Of a DNA stretch of 61,695 nucleotides, positions 36,580-46,819 are shown piece by piece. This stretch comes from Planctomycetota bacterium (GTDB lineage Bacteria; Planctomycetota; UBA1135; GCA-002686595), in contig JADHOC010000026.1 in the NCBI GenBank assembly GCA_016779205.1, positions 1-61,695 of the forward strand. Direction: 5' to 3'. Positions within the stretch are counted from its first letter, which is position 1, and each line of letters opens with the position of its first letter. The translations under genes were made by a program, and so were the position numbers. The notes below the pieces were generated by a model that was given only the letters and a program-made list of their open reading frames with translations, did not search any database and was not told the DNA's origin.

Positions 36580-38801
36580 GCCTCCTCGCTCCCTGGAGGC
36601 GCAGGGCAGGGCTCCTGCACTTCGTCCTCGTCGTCACCCTGGTCGCCTCCGCCACGGCTCACATCCGCCTCCGGTACGTCCAGAACGGGAACGACCTCTT
36701 CTGGGCCAACCCCCAGGGGGTGACGATCGCGATCCAGGCGGAGGGCTCGGACAACATCTCGGACGGCAGCCACGTCACGGCCATCGGGAACGCCGTCGAT
36801 AGCTGGAACGCTGCTGGGCAGACCACCTTCCGGTTCGAGAACACCGGAGTGACCTCGCGGACCGACTGGGAGAGCAACGACATCCACCTGGTGACCTTCG
36901 ACGAGAACAACTCGAGCGGGTTCTTCACTGGCGGTTCGGGGACGGTGGCGATCACGCCCGTGAGCTTCTTCGAGAACGGCCGGATCATCGACGCGGATGT
37001 CCTGTTCAACGGGAAGAACTTCCGCTTCACCACCAGCGGCAGAGGTGGGCGCTTCGACGTCCAGGACGTGATGGCCCACGAGCTTGGCCACGTGGCCGGC
37101 CTCGATCACTCGGGGGTGTGCGGCAGCACGATGTACCCCTACGTCGACACCTCGATCATCCTCCACCGAAGCATCAGCCTGGATGAGCGTTCTGGTCTGG
37201 CGAGCATCTACCCCGGCTCGAGCCGTGGGGGGATCACCGGGCGGGTCTGTCGGACGGCGGACGGCACCGGAGTCGCGGGCGCCCACGTCTCCGTCCGCGA
37301 TGGCGCCGGCAGGGTGGCGGCCGCGACCCTCGCCAGCGCCTCGGGCCACTTCACCGTCTCAGGGCTCGAACCCGGCAGCTACACGGTCGTCGCGGACCCC
37401 CTCGACCAGCCCGTGTCCGCGGCCAACCTCGGGGGAGGGCAGAGCGTGGCCACGGACTTCGAGGCAGGGGTCCTCGGGATCGCCGAGGTCGTGGGGACCG
37501 AGCTCCACCCAATGGGCACGGTCCACGTGGGCCCGGACGTCTCGGTGAGGCTCGGGCGCGCCTCGGATGGGTACCCGCTTCGGGTCGTTGCGGGGCAGAC
37601 CAGCAGCCTCGCGATCGGCGGCGCCGGCCTCTTCGCCGGGTCCACCCTGGTGGCGAGCGACCCCAACGTGGCGATCTCCAACGTGCTCTGGTTCGGCTCC
37701 AGCGTGCACGTGGACGTGACGGTGCCCAGCGGGGCGGCGGCGGGGCACTTCGACCTCACCGTGACCACCTCGGCGGGGGCTCGGGACGTTCTGGTGGGGG
37801 CCCTCGAGGTCACCCCACCCAACCCCGTGGTCGCCTCCGTGAGCCCGGGGACCGGCGACCCCCTGGGGGGCGCCGCGGTCACCGTGACGGGGGCCGGCTT
37901 CCGCCGAGGCGCCCGCGTGGTCATCGGCGACCAGGTCTACGTGGACGGAGCGCCTGGGGGGTGCACGGTCGTCGACGACACGACCATCACGCTCACCACC
38001 TCGACCACGATCGCCGGCTCCCATGACGTGGTGGTGATCGACGCGTCCGGGGTCGAAGGGCGCCGCAGCGATGGCTTCACCGTCAGCGCTCCGCCTGTGC
38101 TCGAGGGGCTCTTCCCATCGGTCGGGAGCGTGGCGGGGGGGACCGTCATCCGCATCACCGGCCAGAACTTCGTCGCGGGGAGTACGGTCACGATCGACGG
38201 GGTCCTCCAGCCGGTGGCCTCGGTGGTCTCCCCCGAACGATTCGAGGTCCAGACGTCCGCTGGCCTGCCCGGTGGCCCCTACATCCTCGAGCTGACCTCC
38301 CCGGCGGGCGACTCGGCGCAGCTCGCCTTCAGCTTCGTTCCGGAGGCCGACCCGGTGCTCGGGTCCGTCTCGCCGCGGCGTGGAGACCGAGGAGGCGGGG
38401 ACCGGGTCACGCTCCATGGCAGCGGCTTCGAGCCGGGGGACGTGGTGATCCTCGGGGCGAGCGCGACGACGGGGGCCGGCGGGAACGCGGTCTCCACCGA
38501 GTTCGTGGATGGTAACACCCTGCGGTTCACGACGCCGCCGGGCCCGGTCGGAGCGCAGACGGTGACCGTGATGGATCCGGAGACCCAGCAGGCCTCCATG
38601 GTCGAGGCGGGCTTCACCTACACCGGCGCGGACGACTTCAGCGAGGGCGGATGCGCCGCTGTCCCCGTGCCCGGACCCCCGGACTGGCGTCGGGTGCTGG
38701 GTGGGGCCGGGTGGATCCTCGCGCTGGTGCTCCTCTCGGCCTACCGCGCCAGGACCGCGGGGCCACCGCCCTCGCTCGCTCCCGCTACTGCGCTCGGGTG
38801 A
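36576..38801 (+). CDS. Matrixin-type zinc metalloprotease with TIG/IPT domains and C-terminal anchor
   Basis: A 741-residue exported protein. It begins at the TTG at 36576; the N-terminal helix RRRAGLLHFVLVVTLVASATA follows. The protease domain has HELGHVAGLDH (168-178) and a Met-turn STMYPY (184-189), the metzincin signature. A carboxypeptidase-regulatory-like unit (about 215-285) and three TIG/IPT immunoglobulin-like domains (about 410-690) follow. The end is GGCAAVPVPG, a hydrophobic helix and YRAR, resembling GlyGly-CTERM/MYXO-CTERM sorting tails. It probably cleaves extracellular or envelope protein. Its 3' end overlaps the convergent lipocalin gene by 17 bases. Confidence 0.88.
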   Translation: MSLLAPWRRRAGLLHFVLVVTLVASATAHIRLRYVQNGNDLFWANPQGVTIAIQAEGSDNISDGSHVTAIGNAVDSWNAAGQTTFRFENTGVTSRTDWESNDIHLVTFDENNSSGFFTGGSGTVAITPVSFFENGRIIDADVLFNGKNFRFTTSGRGGRFDVQDVMAHELGHVAGLDHSGVCGSTMYPYVDTSIILHRSISLDERSGLASIYPGSSRGGITGRVCRTADGTGVAGAHVSVRDGAGRVAAATLASASGHFTVSGLEPGSYTVVADPLDQPVSAANLGGGQSVATDFEAGVLGIAEVVGTELHPMGTVHVGPDVSVRLGRASDGYPLRVVAGQTSSLAIGGAGLFAGSTLVASDPNVAISNVLWFGSSVHVDVTVPSGAAAGHFDLTVTTSAGARDVLVGALEVTPPNPVVASVSPGTGDPLGGAAVTVTGAGFRRGARVVIGDQVYVDGAPGGCTVVDDTTITLTTSTTIAGSHDVVVIDASGVEGRRSDGFTVSAPPVLEGLFPSVGSVAGGTVIRITGQNFVAGSTVTIDGVLQPVASVVSPERFEVQTSAGLPGGPYILELTSPAGDSAQLAFSFVPEADPVLGSVSPRRGDRGGGDRVTLHGSGFEPGDVVILGASATTGAGGNAVSTEFVDGNTLRFTTPPGPVGAQTVTVMDPETQQASMVEAGFTYTGADDFSEGGCAAVPVPGPPDWRRVLGGAGWILALVLLSAYRARTAGPPPSLAPATALG

Positions 38802-39378
38802 ACCTGGCGAGGTCTCCCTCGGCGTCGGTCACCGGGTGCCCCGGGTCCGGCCAGCGCTGGGGCACGCGACGGACCTCCGCGGTGTCGTAGCCCATCTCAC
38901 CGAGCCGGGCGACCAGCGCGGCGAAGCGCTCCTCCGAGATGACCGCGTCACGGGTCATGATCCAGGCATAGTCCCTGCGGGCGCGCGCGATGATGGTCTC
39001 GCTGTAGGCCTCGTCCAGGTGGGCGACGAGGTACTGGGCCTTGAAGGGCCAGATGATGCGCATGCCCCACTCCGCGTTCGTCTCCCGGTCCTGGACGAAC
39101 CCCACGGGCTCCATCACCTCCAGGTCGCCCTCGAAGGACCCCTCTCGAAAGACGTAGCTGGTGAGGATGCGGCCGTCTTCCGCCAGGGCGTAGGACTCCA
39201 CGCCGTTGTAGGCGTCCGACTCCGAGCCGACCGGGATGTGTCCCTGGACGTACCAGTCGCCCATGAAGCGGCCGAGGTCGACGTGGGGGACGGTCGCCAG
39301 CGGACGGGTCGGAGCGCACGCGAAGAACGCACCCGCGGCGACGAGGGACAGGAGGATGGCGGCCTTTCGCATGCCCAT
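38785..39378 (-). CDS. Lipocalin (Blc-like) lipoprotein
   Basis: A 197-residue lipocalin. The N-terminus (MGMRKAAILLSLVAAGAFFAC) is a lipoprotein-like signal ending in Cys21, though the residues before the Cys are atypical of a lipobox. The lipocalin SCR1 motif appears as GRFMGDWYVQG, and the later TSYVFREGSFEG and AHLDEAYSETIIARARRDYAWIMTRD segments match Blc. It would bind a fatty acid or lysophospholipid in the outer membrane. Its stop is 17 bases inside the end of the metalloprotease gene on the other strand. Confidence 0.88.
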   Translation of the reverse strand: MGMRKAAILLSLVAAGAFFACAPTRPLATVPHVDLGRFMGDWYVQGHIPVGSESDAYNGVESYALAEDGRILTSYVFREGSFEGDLEVMEPVGFVQDRETNAEWGMRIIWPFKAQYLVAHLDEAYSETIIARARRDYAWIMTRDAVISEERFAALVARLGEMGYDTAEVRRVPQRWPDPGHPVTDAEGDLARFTRAQ

Positions 39379-39537
39379 GGAATCGTCCGAGGGGCCGGTC
39401 TGGATGCGCGCACCCTGGGCGTGCGAGGTGCGAGGGGGGAGGCTGCGCGGAGAGGGCCGACGCTTGGGGCTCCTGCTCAGGCCCTCAGCGTGGGGCGTCT
39501 GTCGGGGCTGCTGTCAGGGCTTCCGGGGCAAGGGGCC

Positions 39538-39745
39538 TCAGTCCGGCGCGGAGGCGCCCCCATCCTCGAGGTGCTCGAAGAGCTCGTCGCGGTCGATCGG
39601 CTTGAGGACCTTCTCGTCCATCCCCGCCTCCTCGCACTCCCTGCAGGCGAGACGTGCGCCGTTGTCGGTGCGCCCTCGCCTGGGGGCTGTCCACGGTGAG
39701 CTGGGCGAGCAGCGCCTCGTAGTCAGGTTGGTCGGGGGGCTGCAT
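39538..39745 (-). pseudogene. Relic of a response-regulator receiver domain (frameshifted)
   Basis: Reading from the ATG at 39745 gives DYEALLAQLTVDSPQ, then the frame loses sense. In another minus frame, the last about 37 codons before the stop at 39538 encode CRECEEAGMDEKVLKPIDRDE and more, which resembles the alpha4-beta5-alpha5 end of a receiver domain (conserved Lys-Pro). The phospho-acceptor Asp region is missing. A deletion plus frameshift of a former response regulator or hybrid kinase is the simplest reading. Confidence 0.45.
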
Positions 39746-39828
39746 GGACTAGGGGAGCCGGCCCGTGCTCCGGATCTTCGCCCGTGGGCGACGACCCATG
39801 GGGCCATACCCGACCCTCCCAGGAACAG

Positions 39829-39863
39829 AAGAGGCCGACACGCTGGTGGCGAGTCGGCCTCTT
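39829..39863 (-). terminator. Intrinsic terminator of rsfS
   Basis: A perfect 11-bp stem (AAGAGGCCGAC / GTCGGCCTCTT) with a 13-base loop lies 31 bases past the rsfS stop. On the minus strand it is followed by CTGTTCC after the TT that closes the stem. Confidence 0.65.
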
Positions 39864-39893
39864 GATGGGTGCAGGGCGGGTGAGGGTCCGGTC

Positions 39894-40280
39894 TCAGCTC
39901 TCGGCGTCCGAGGGGGCGCCGGTCTCGGTCACCGTGACGCTCTCCCAGTCCAGCTTGGGGCAGTCGCCGTACAGGTCGTCGAGCCCGTAGTACTCGCGGG
40001 CCTCGTCCTGCTGGATGTGGACCACCACGTCCGAGTAGTCGATCAGGACCCACCAGCCGAGGTCGGCGCCCTCGGCCCTGGAGTGGACCTCTCCCAGGCG
40101 CTTGAGGCGGTGGTGCACGTCCTCGTACATGGCGCGGACGTGGGGGCGGCTCGTCCCCGTGACCACGACGAAGTAGTCCGCGACCTTGATGGCGTCGCCC
40201 ACGTCGTAGACCACGAGGTCCACGCCCTTCTTCTCTTCAACGATCCTTGCGACCGTGGCGGCGAGTGTCTTGGTGTCGAT
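39894..40280 (-). CDS. rsfS: Ribosomal silencing factor RsfS (Iojap/YbeB)
   Basis: A 128-residue protein that binds ribosomal protein L14 and blocks subunit joining in starvation. Recognisable are [28 protein letters not shown] and the [26 protein letters not shown] end, which includes the family Asp-Trp/Tyr region. The first ATG/GTG/TTG in frame is the GTG at 40223, but that would delete the first helix. The 19 codons upstream ([19 protein letters not shown]) match the family N-terminus, and no standard start codon exists there. GGAG stands 7 bases before the ATC at 40280, so an ATC start is proposed. It is downstream of hppA. Confidence 0.88.
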   Translation of the reverse strand: MDTKTLAATVARIVEEKKGVDLVVYDVGDAIKVADYFVVVTGTSRPHVRAMYEDVHHRLKRLGEVHSRAEGADLGWWVLIDYSDVVVHIQQDEAREYYGLDDLYGDCPKLDWESVTVTETGAPSDAES

Positions 40281-40287
40281 GGCTGTT

Positions 40288-40291
40288 CTCC
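40288..40291 (-). promoter_or_regulatory. Shine-Dalgarno in front of the ATC start of rsfS
   Basis: GGAG on the minus strand with a 7-base spacer to the ATC at 40280. It is the only ribosome-binding-like sequence in the 48 bases between the hppA stop and that codon. Confidence 0.55.
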
Positions 40292-40293
40292 GG

Positions 40294-40316
40294 GGCCCCG
40301 CGCCAGGCGCGGGGCC
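40294..40316 (-). terminator. GC hairpin after hppA, inside the rsfS leader
   Basis: A perfect 10-bp stem (GGCCCCGCGC / GCGCGGGGCC) with a 3-base loop begins 12 bases after the hppA stop and ends 2 bases before the rsfS Shine-Dalgarno. There is no T-run, so it may attenuate readthrough rather than fully terminate. Confidence 0.5.
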
Positions 40317-40328
40317 ACCTTCACTGGA

Positions 40329-42398
<2,070 letters not shown>

Positions 42399-42503
42399 GG
42401 GCTCTTGGTGCGCGAGTGGGCGCGCGATAGTGGTGGTGGGAAGGGGGGTGGTGGGGCTTGGGGCCGGATCGGAGGGCCCTTCACCCAGGTTTCCGGCGCT
42501 AAT

Positions 42504-42531
42504 ACGATAGTGGCGGGCGCTTCCGGGTCAA
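42504..42531 (-). promoter_or_regulatory. Probable sigma70-type promoter of hppA
   Basis: On the minus strand TTGACC (42526-42531) and TATCGT (42504-42509) are spaced by 16 bases, giving an untranslated leader of about 100 bases before the hppA ATG. Confidence 0.45.
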
Positions 42532-42577
42532 TCGGAAGTGCCCCCTCCATCGCCTCAAGTGCCGTTTCGAGCAGCCC

Positions 42578-43264
42578 TCAGGGGCGGTCGCCGTCGGGGG
42601 GGGGCTCAGGGCGCCTGGCGGGGGCGCTGTCCGGGGTCTGCCTCCCCTGGCCCTGCCACCGTCGAGAGATCCACAGGTGGCTGAGGAACATCGCCGCGAG
42701 GGCCAGGACGACGAATCCGAGGATCTGATGCAGGTCCTCGATCTTGGACTCCATCACCGAGAGGCGCTCGCCAGACTCGCGGCCCAGCAGAATGAGCGTG
42801 GGGGTGAGGATGATGGCTCCGAGCCCGTCGTATGCGATGAACTTCGCATAGGGCATCCCCAGGGTCCCCGCGGTGAACCAGGTGGGCAGGCGCAGCCCCG
42901 GGATGAAGCGGCACACGAAGACCGCGAGGGCGCCCTGCCGTTCGAACCGGCGCTCGATGGCTCGCAGGCGTTCGGGGTGCACCACGCGGCGGATCGCCTT
43001 GAGCTGGAGCGCTCGGCGCCCGAAGCGGCGACCGATGAAGAACGGCACCGAGTCACCGAGGAGCGTGCCGGCGAGGCACACCGCGATGATCGGCGCCATG
43101 TCGACCTCGCCCTGGTAGAGGAGGAAGCCTGCGCCCAGCATGGTGATCTCCTCGGGGACCGGCAGGCCGAAGCCGCACAGCACCAGCACCAGAAAGGGAG
43201 CCAGGTACCCGGGCTCCGACAGGAGGCCGCCGAGCATCGGCTGGTTTTCGAGGATCCACGCCAC
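42578..43264 (-). CDS. DedA/SNARE-associated (VTT-domain) membrane protein
   Basis: A 228-residue inner-membrane protein. It shows the family's VLCGFGLPVPEEI, AGTLLGDSVPFFIGRRFG and FVCRFIPGLRLPTWFTAG motifs, with the conserved Glu and Arg residues. DedA proteins flip undecaprenyl phosphate or phospholipids and affect membrane potential. The start is a GTG at 43264. The C-terminus is a Pro/Arg-rich tail after the last helix. hppA lies about 180 bases downstream on the same strand. Confidence 0.9.
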   Translation of the reverse strand: MAWILENQPMLGGLLSEPGYLAPFLVLVLCGFGLPVPEEITMLGAGFLLYQGEVDMAPIIAVCLAGTLLGDSVPFFIGRRFGRRALQLKAIRRVVHPERLRAIERRFERQGALAVFVCRFIPGLRLPTWFTAGTLGMPYAKFIAYDGLGAIILTPTLILLGRESGERLSVMESKIEDLHQILGFVVLALAAMFLSHLWISRRWQGQGRQTPDSAPARRPEPPPDGDRP

Positions 43265-43360
43265 GGCCCGGAGGGTAGCAGCGATGGGCGCCGCGGTGGT
43301 GGGGTGCGGGGCGGACTCGATGTCGCGGCCGCCACGGCCTCGGGCGAGGCGGCCGCGACT

Positions 43361-43978
43361 TCAGCGGCCCTGCTCCGCCAGCTCGCGCTCGCGCTCCTCG
43401 ATGTAGGCGAGGGTCACCTCCACCTCCTCGGCGCCGAGGGAGGCGGCGCGCTCCAGGTCTTCCCGGGCCTCGCTGAGCAGGGCACGGGGCCCCCCTGGCC
43501 ACCCCAGGCCCTCGTCGGGGAGGTCCGCGAGGAAGGCGGCCTTGATGGTGGCGGCGTAGCGGGCCAGCACGCCGGGGGAGGCCGCGCGGTCCTCCCCGGA
43601 GCGGAGGACGGCGAAGCCCTCACGGATCCAGCGCCGACGGGCCTCTGGGTCGGCCTCCTCCAGGGGGGAGGCGCGGATGAAGACGAAGTGGTCGGCCAGG
43701 GTCAGCCACCCGGCTGTCGCCCGGGAATCCAGGGAGAGCGCCCGCGCCGCGTGCCCGTAAGCCCTGGTGACGTCCCCGTCGTCCAGCGCGCCGAGGTAGC
43801 GCGCCCACTCGACGCTGGCGGCGGCCGAGGCGATCGGCCCCAGCAGCCGCTGCACGGGGCCCATGCGTCGCCGGCCCTCGAGCTCAGGGGCGCTGAGGGG
43901 GCGCGCCGCCGCAAGGGCGAGGACCAAGGCCGCGGTCACGGCCAGGAGCCGTCGGGCCGACTGGGCTCCCACGGTCAT
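43361..43978 (-). CDS. Membrane-anchored TPR-like protein of an ABC operon
   Basis: A 205-residue protein beginning at the ATG at 43978, which overlaps the permease stop by ATGA. One hydrophobic helix (about 12-30) is followed by helical repeats rich in Ala/Leu/Arg, such as GDVTRAYGHAARALSLDSRA, typical of TPR-like folds. The C-terminus EEREREL is a coiled helix. No family name is certain. It is the last gene of the ATPase-permease operon, so it probably serves the transporter as an accessory. Confidence 0.7.
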   Translation of the reverse strand: MTVGAQSARRLLAVTAALVLALAAARPLSAPELEGRRRMGPVQRLLGPIASAAASVEWARYLGALDDGDVTRAYGHAARALSLDSRATAGWLTLADHFVFIRASPLEEADPEARRRWIREGFAVLRSGEDRAASPGVLARYAATIKAAFLADLPDEGLGWPGGPRALLSEAREDLERAASLGAEEVEVTLAYIEERERELAEQGR

Positions 43979-45072
43979 GAGCTCCTTGACTCCCGGCGCC
44001 AGGTCCCCAGGGACGTTCGCGCGAGGGCGAATCCTGCCAGGACCGCCCCGGCGGCGGTGAGCGCCAGCGCCGGGCGGACGAGCTGGGGGCTCCGTCCCTC
44101 GGCGATGGCGTCGATGGCTGCGCCCAGGGCAGCGCCCCCCGGGAGCGCATCCGCCGCGCCCGTGGAGGCGAGGGCCATGCGGGCCCCCAGCCAGAGGGCG
44201 AGGCTCAGGCACGCGGCGATTCCCGGGCCCATCCAGGCGCCCAGACCGAAGGCGAGGGCGGCGAGGAAGGCCAGGTGGAGCGCCGCCTGGACGCCGAGCC
44301 GGAGGTGCCCGTTGCCCAGGGCGCTCGAGGGGCGCCAGACCTCCACCGGGTCCGGGCCCATCAGGGCGAGCGCGCCGCTCCCGATGTTCGTCACGGCGAT
44401 CAGGCCCCCGGAGCTCGGAGCCTGCACCTCCAGCCAGGCCTGCCGCGCGACCTTGAGCTCGGACGTCTGGCCAGCAGACTCGATCAGGGCCTCGGTGGTG
44501 GGCCCCTCGGCCCCGAGCGCCGGCGCCACGCGAACCCGGACCCGTGCCTCGGGCGGGAGGGTGCGCTCCGGCAGGGCCTGTTCGAAGCGCTCGCCGGGCA
44601 TGAGCACGAACGAGCGGCTTGGGCCCGCGAGCATGGCGAGCTCGAGGAGCGGCCCCTCGGATGCCGGACCGGCTGACCCCGCCCTGCCCCAGGACCCCGC
44701 GATCAGCCCGATGATGACGGAGAGCGCCGCAGCTCCGGCCACGGTCCCCGCCAGGCCAGCACGGACGATGGAGGAGCGGGACGCCCCGCTCGTCCCGAGC
44801 CAGTCGCCCTCGTGCTGGAACCAGCGGTCCGGGATCCGCGCGGCGAAGAGCACGGTGAAGGCCGAGGCGACCACGAGGCCCGCGATCCAGGCGGTGCTCG
44901 CGGCGAGCTCCCCGGCGCTCACGATCACCTCCTCGAACCTCGGAGACACCTCGACGATCTCAGCTCGGCCAGGCTGACCTGCGGCTGCGAGGAGGGTGAT
45001 GGCGGCCACGCCGAGCAGGGCCACGGTCGGAGCCGCACGCCTCGCGGACAGGCGCAGCAGAGCCAGGTTCAT
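43975..45072 (-). CDS. ABC-2-like transporter permease/membrane subunit
   Basis: A 365-residue protein with about six hydrophobic helices: one near the N-terminus (residues 13-30), others around 60-80 and 105-125, and a C-terminal group at 265-355. Between them lies a roughly 135-residue soluble beta-rich region (about 130-265). The sequence is poorly conserved, and the call rests on its 4-base overlaps with the ATPase gene upstream and the TPR-like gene downstream. What it transports is unknown. Confidence 0.7.
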   Translation of the reverse strand: MNLALLRLSARRAAPTVALLGVAAITLLAAAGQPGRAEIVEVSPRFEEVIVSAGELAASTAWIAGLVVASAFTVLFAARIPDRWFQHEGDWLGTSGASRSSIVRAGLAGTVAGAAALSVIIGLIAGSWGRAGSAGPASEGPLLELAMLAGPSRSFVLMPGERFEQALPERTLPPEARVRVRVAPALGAEGPTTEALIESAGQTSELKVARQAWLEVQAPSSGGLIAVTNIGSGALALMGPDPVEVWRPSSALGNGHLRLGVQAALHLAFLAALAFGLGAWMGPGIAACLSLALWLGARMALASTGAADALPGGAALGAAIDAIAEGRSPQLVRPALALTAAGAVLAGFALARTSLGTWRRESRSS

Positions 45073-45950
45073 CGCGGCCCGCTCCCGCCGCCGCGGGGCT
45101 CACGGGTCTTGTAGAGCTCCTGCAACGGCCGGTGGGTCGGACCGGACTCGAGCAGTTCGGCTCCCGACCGTTCGACCTGCTGCTCGAGCGCCGAGGCACC
45201 CTCCTCGGAGAGCCCCCGGATGCGCAGCTGCAGCACCTCGGGGTCGCCCAGGAGCTCGTCCGGGGTCCCGACCCGCTGGACCTCGCCGCCCACGAGGAGC
45301 GCGAGGCGACCGCAGTGCTCGATCAGGTCCGAGGCCACGTGGGAGGCGAGGACGACCGTGGCCCCGCGCCCACGGGCCGCGCCGAGGAGGTCCGCGAGCA
45401 CGGCGAACCCCGGGGCGTCGAGGCCTGCGGTCGGCTCGTCGAGGAGGACCACCTCCGGGTCGTGGAGGAAGGCCTGCGCGAGCCCGAACCGCCGATGCAT
45501 GCCCCTCGAGTAGGTCCGGATCGGGGCCTCTCCCGCCCCGCTGAGCCCGACCCGCTCGAGCATCTCGCCGATACGGAGGCGGCGCTCCGGGCGGGCCATC
45601 CCGCCGAGAGAGGCGATCAGGTCGAGCACCCGGCGGGCGGAGAGCTCCGGGGGGAAGGGGGACCCGTCGGGGAGGAATGCGAGCCGGCGGCGGACCGCCC
45701 GGGCAGTGGGGGGGTGACCCAACACCTCGACCCATCCGGTGCTCGGCCGGTCGACCCCGGAGAGGAGGCGCAGGAGCGTCGACTTCCCGGAGCCGTTCGG
45801 ACCGACGATGCCGAGGGTCTCCCCGCCGCGGATGGTGAGGTCCACGCCGCAGAGCGCCGTCCTCCGGCGCCAGCCGAGCCCGCCGCGGAAGACGCGGCCG
45901 AGCCCGCGCGCCTCGACGGCGAACTGGGAAGGGGGTGCAGGGCTGGTCAT
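45069..45950 (-). CDS. ABC transporter ATPase
   Basis: A 293-residue nucleotide-binding subunit of the ABC-2 (CcmA/DrrA) type. Walker A is GPNGSGKST, the signature region YSRGMHRR and Walker B EVVLLDEPT, followed by the GLDAP D-loop and switch His in LASHVASD. The C-terminal about 60 residues are a regulatory extension (QLRIRGLSEEG). The start is the ATG at 45950. It is divergent from the FHA gene 45 bases away and overlaps the permease gene by ATGA. Confidence 0.9.
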   Translation of the reverse strand: MTSPAPPSQFAVEARGLGRVFRGGLGWRRRTALCGVDLTIRGGETLGIVGPNGSGKSTLLRLLSGVDRPSTGWVEVLGHPPTARAVRRRLAFLPDGSPFPPELSARRVLDLIASLGGMARPERRLRIGEMLERVGLSGAGEAPIRTYSRGMHRRFGLAQAFLHDPEVVLLDEPTAGLDAPGFAVLADLLGAARGRGATVVLASHVASDLIEHCGRLALLVGGEVQRVGTPDELLGDPEVLQLRIRGLSEEGASALEQQVERSGAELLESGPTHRPLQELYKTREPRGGGSGPR

Positions 45951-45995
45951 GGGTTCCTGCCCGGGAGTCGGGCGGGAGCCGCTACGATACGCGCA

Positions 45996-46742
45996 ATGGC
46001 ACGTCTGTTCGTCCTCTCCGGCGCCTCGATCGGCGCAACCCACGACATTGACGGCACCACGGTGCTCGGGCGCGGCGTGGACGCCGACGTGGTCATCTCG
46101 GAGGCCTCCATCAGCCGGCGGCACGCGCGGCTGATCCCCGCGCCGGAGCCCGGGGTCTGGAAGATCCGTGATCTCAAGTCCAGCAACGGCGTACACGTGG
46201 GGGGGAAGCGGGTCGAGGAGGCGCTCGTCCGTCACGGGGACACCTTCTTGCTCGGGGACGTGGAGTTCCGTCTCAGGGATGAACCCGGCGAGGGCGAGCC
46301 CGATGAGCTCTCGGCGGCCACCGGGGCGCTCGAGCTGGAGTTCGAGGACGAGATCGAACTCCCCGGCGCGCCCCCCAGTTCCGCGCCGGCGTCCAGCCCG
46401 GAGCCGTCGACGGCGGTGGCGGAGGACCAGGAGCGCCTCCGTGCATCGAGGGAGCGGGCCGCGCGGGAGCGGGCGGCGGGCGAGCGAGCGGCGCGACGCG
46501 CGGCTGCCCTGGAGGGCCCGGGTGGCGCAGCTCGACCCAGGTCGGGGGCGAGCTCGGCGGGCACCGGCGGGCAGGTCCTCCAGTACGCCCAGCACCGGCG
46601 CGGGGATGACCTCGGTCAGCTCCCCGGGTGGAAGCGCGCCTTGCTCATCTTCCTCGCCGTCGGGCTCGCGGCAGGCGTGGCCTACGGCGCCTTCGAGCTC
46701 ACCCGCACGGCGCGCGCCCAGTCCGCTGCGATCGGAGACTGA
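45996..46742 (+). CDS. FHA-domain membrane protein
   Basis: A 248-residue protein. Residues 1-90 are a forkhead-associated domain (TTVLGRG, ISRRHARL, LKSSNGVHVGGKRV), which binds phosphothreonine. An acidic stretch, then an Arg/Ala-rich coiled linker (about 145-175), precede a C-terminal membrane helix (ALLIFLAVGLAAGVAYGAF). The FHA domain would face the cytoplasm. No Ser/Thr kinase is in the window. It diverges from an ABC transporter operon, which may be regulated with it. Confidence 0.88.
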   Translation: MARLFVLSGASIGATHDIDGTTVLGRGVDADVVISEASISRRHARLIPAPEPGVWKIRDLKSSNGVHVGGKRVEEALVRHGDTFLLGDVEFRLRDEPGEGEPDELSAATGALELEFEDEIELPGAPPSSAPASSPEPSTAVAEDQERLRASRERAARERAAGERAARRAAALEGPGGAARPRSGASSAGTGGQVLQYAQHRRGDDLGQLPGWKRALLIFLAVGLAAGVAYGAFELTRTARAQSAAIGD

Positions 46743-46819
46743 GGTCGCTGCGGACGGAGGCGGGCACGGGCGTTGGCGGGCCCCCGGGGTCGTCCGGGGA
46801 GATCCCGGTTCCCCATACC

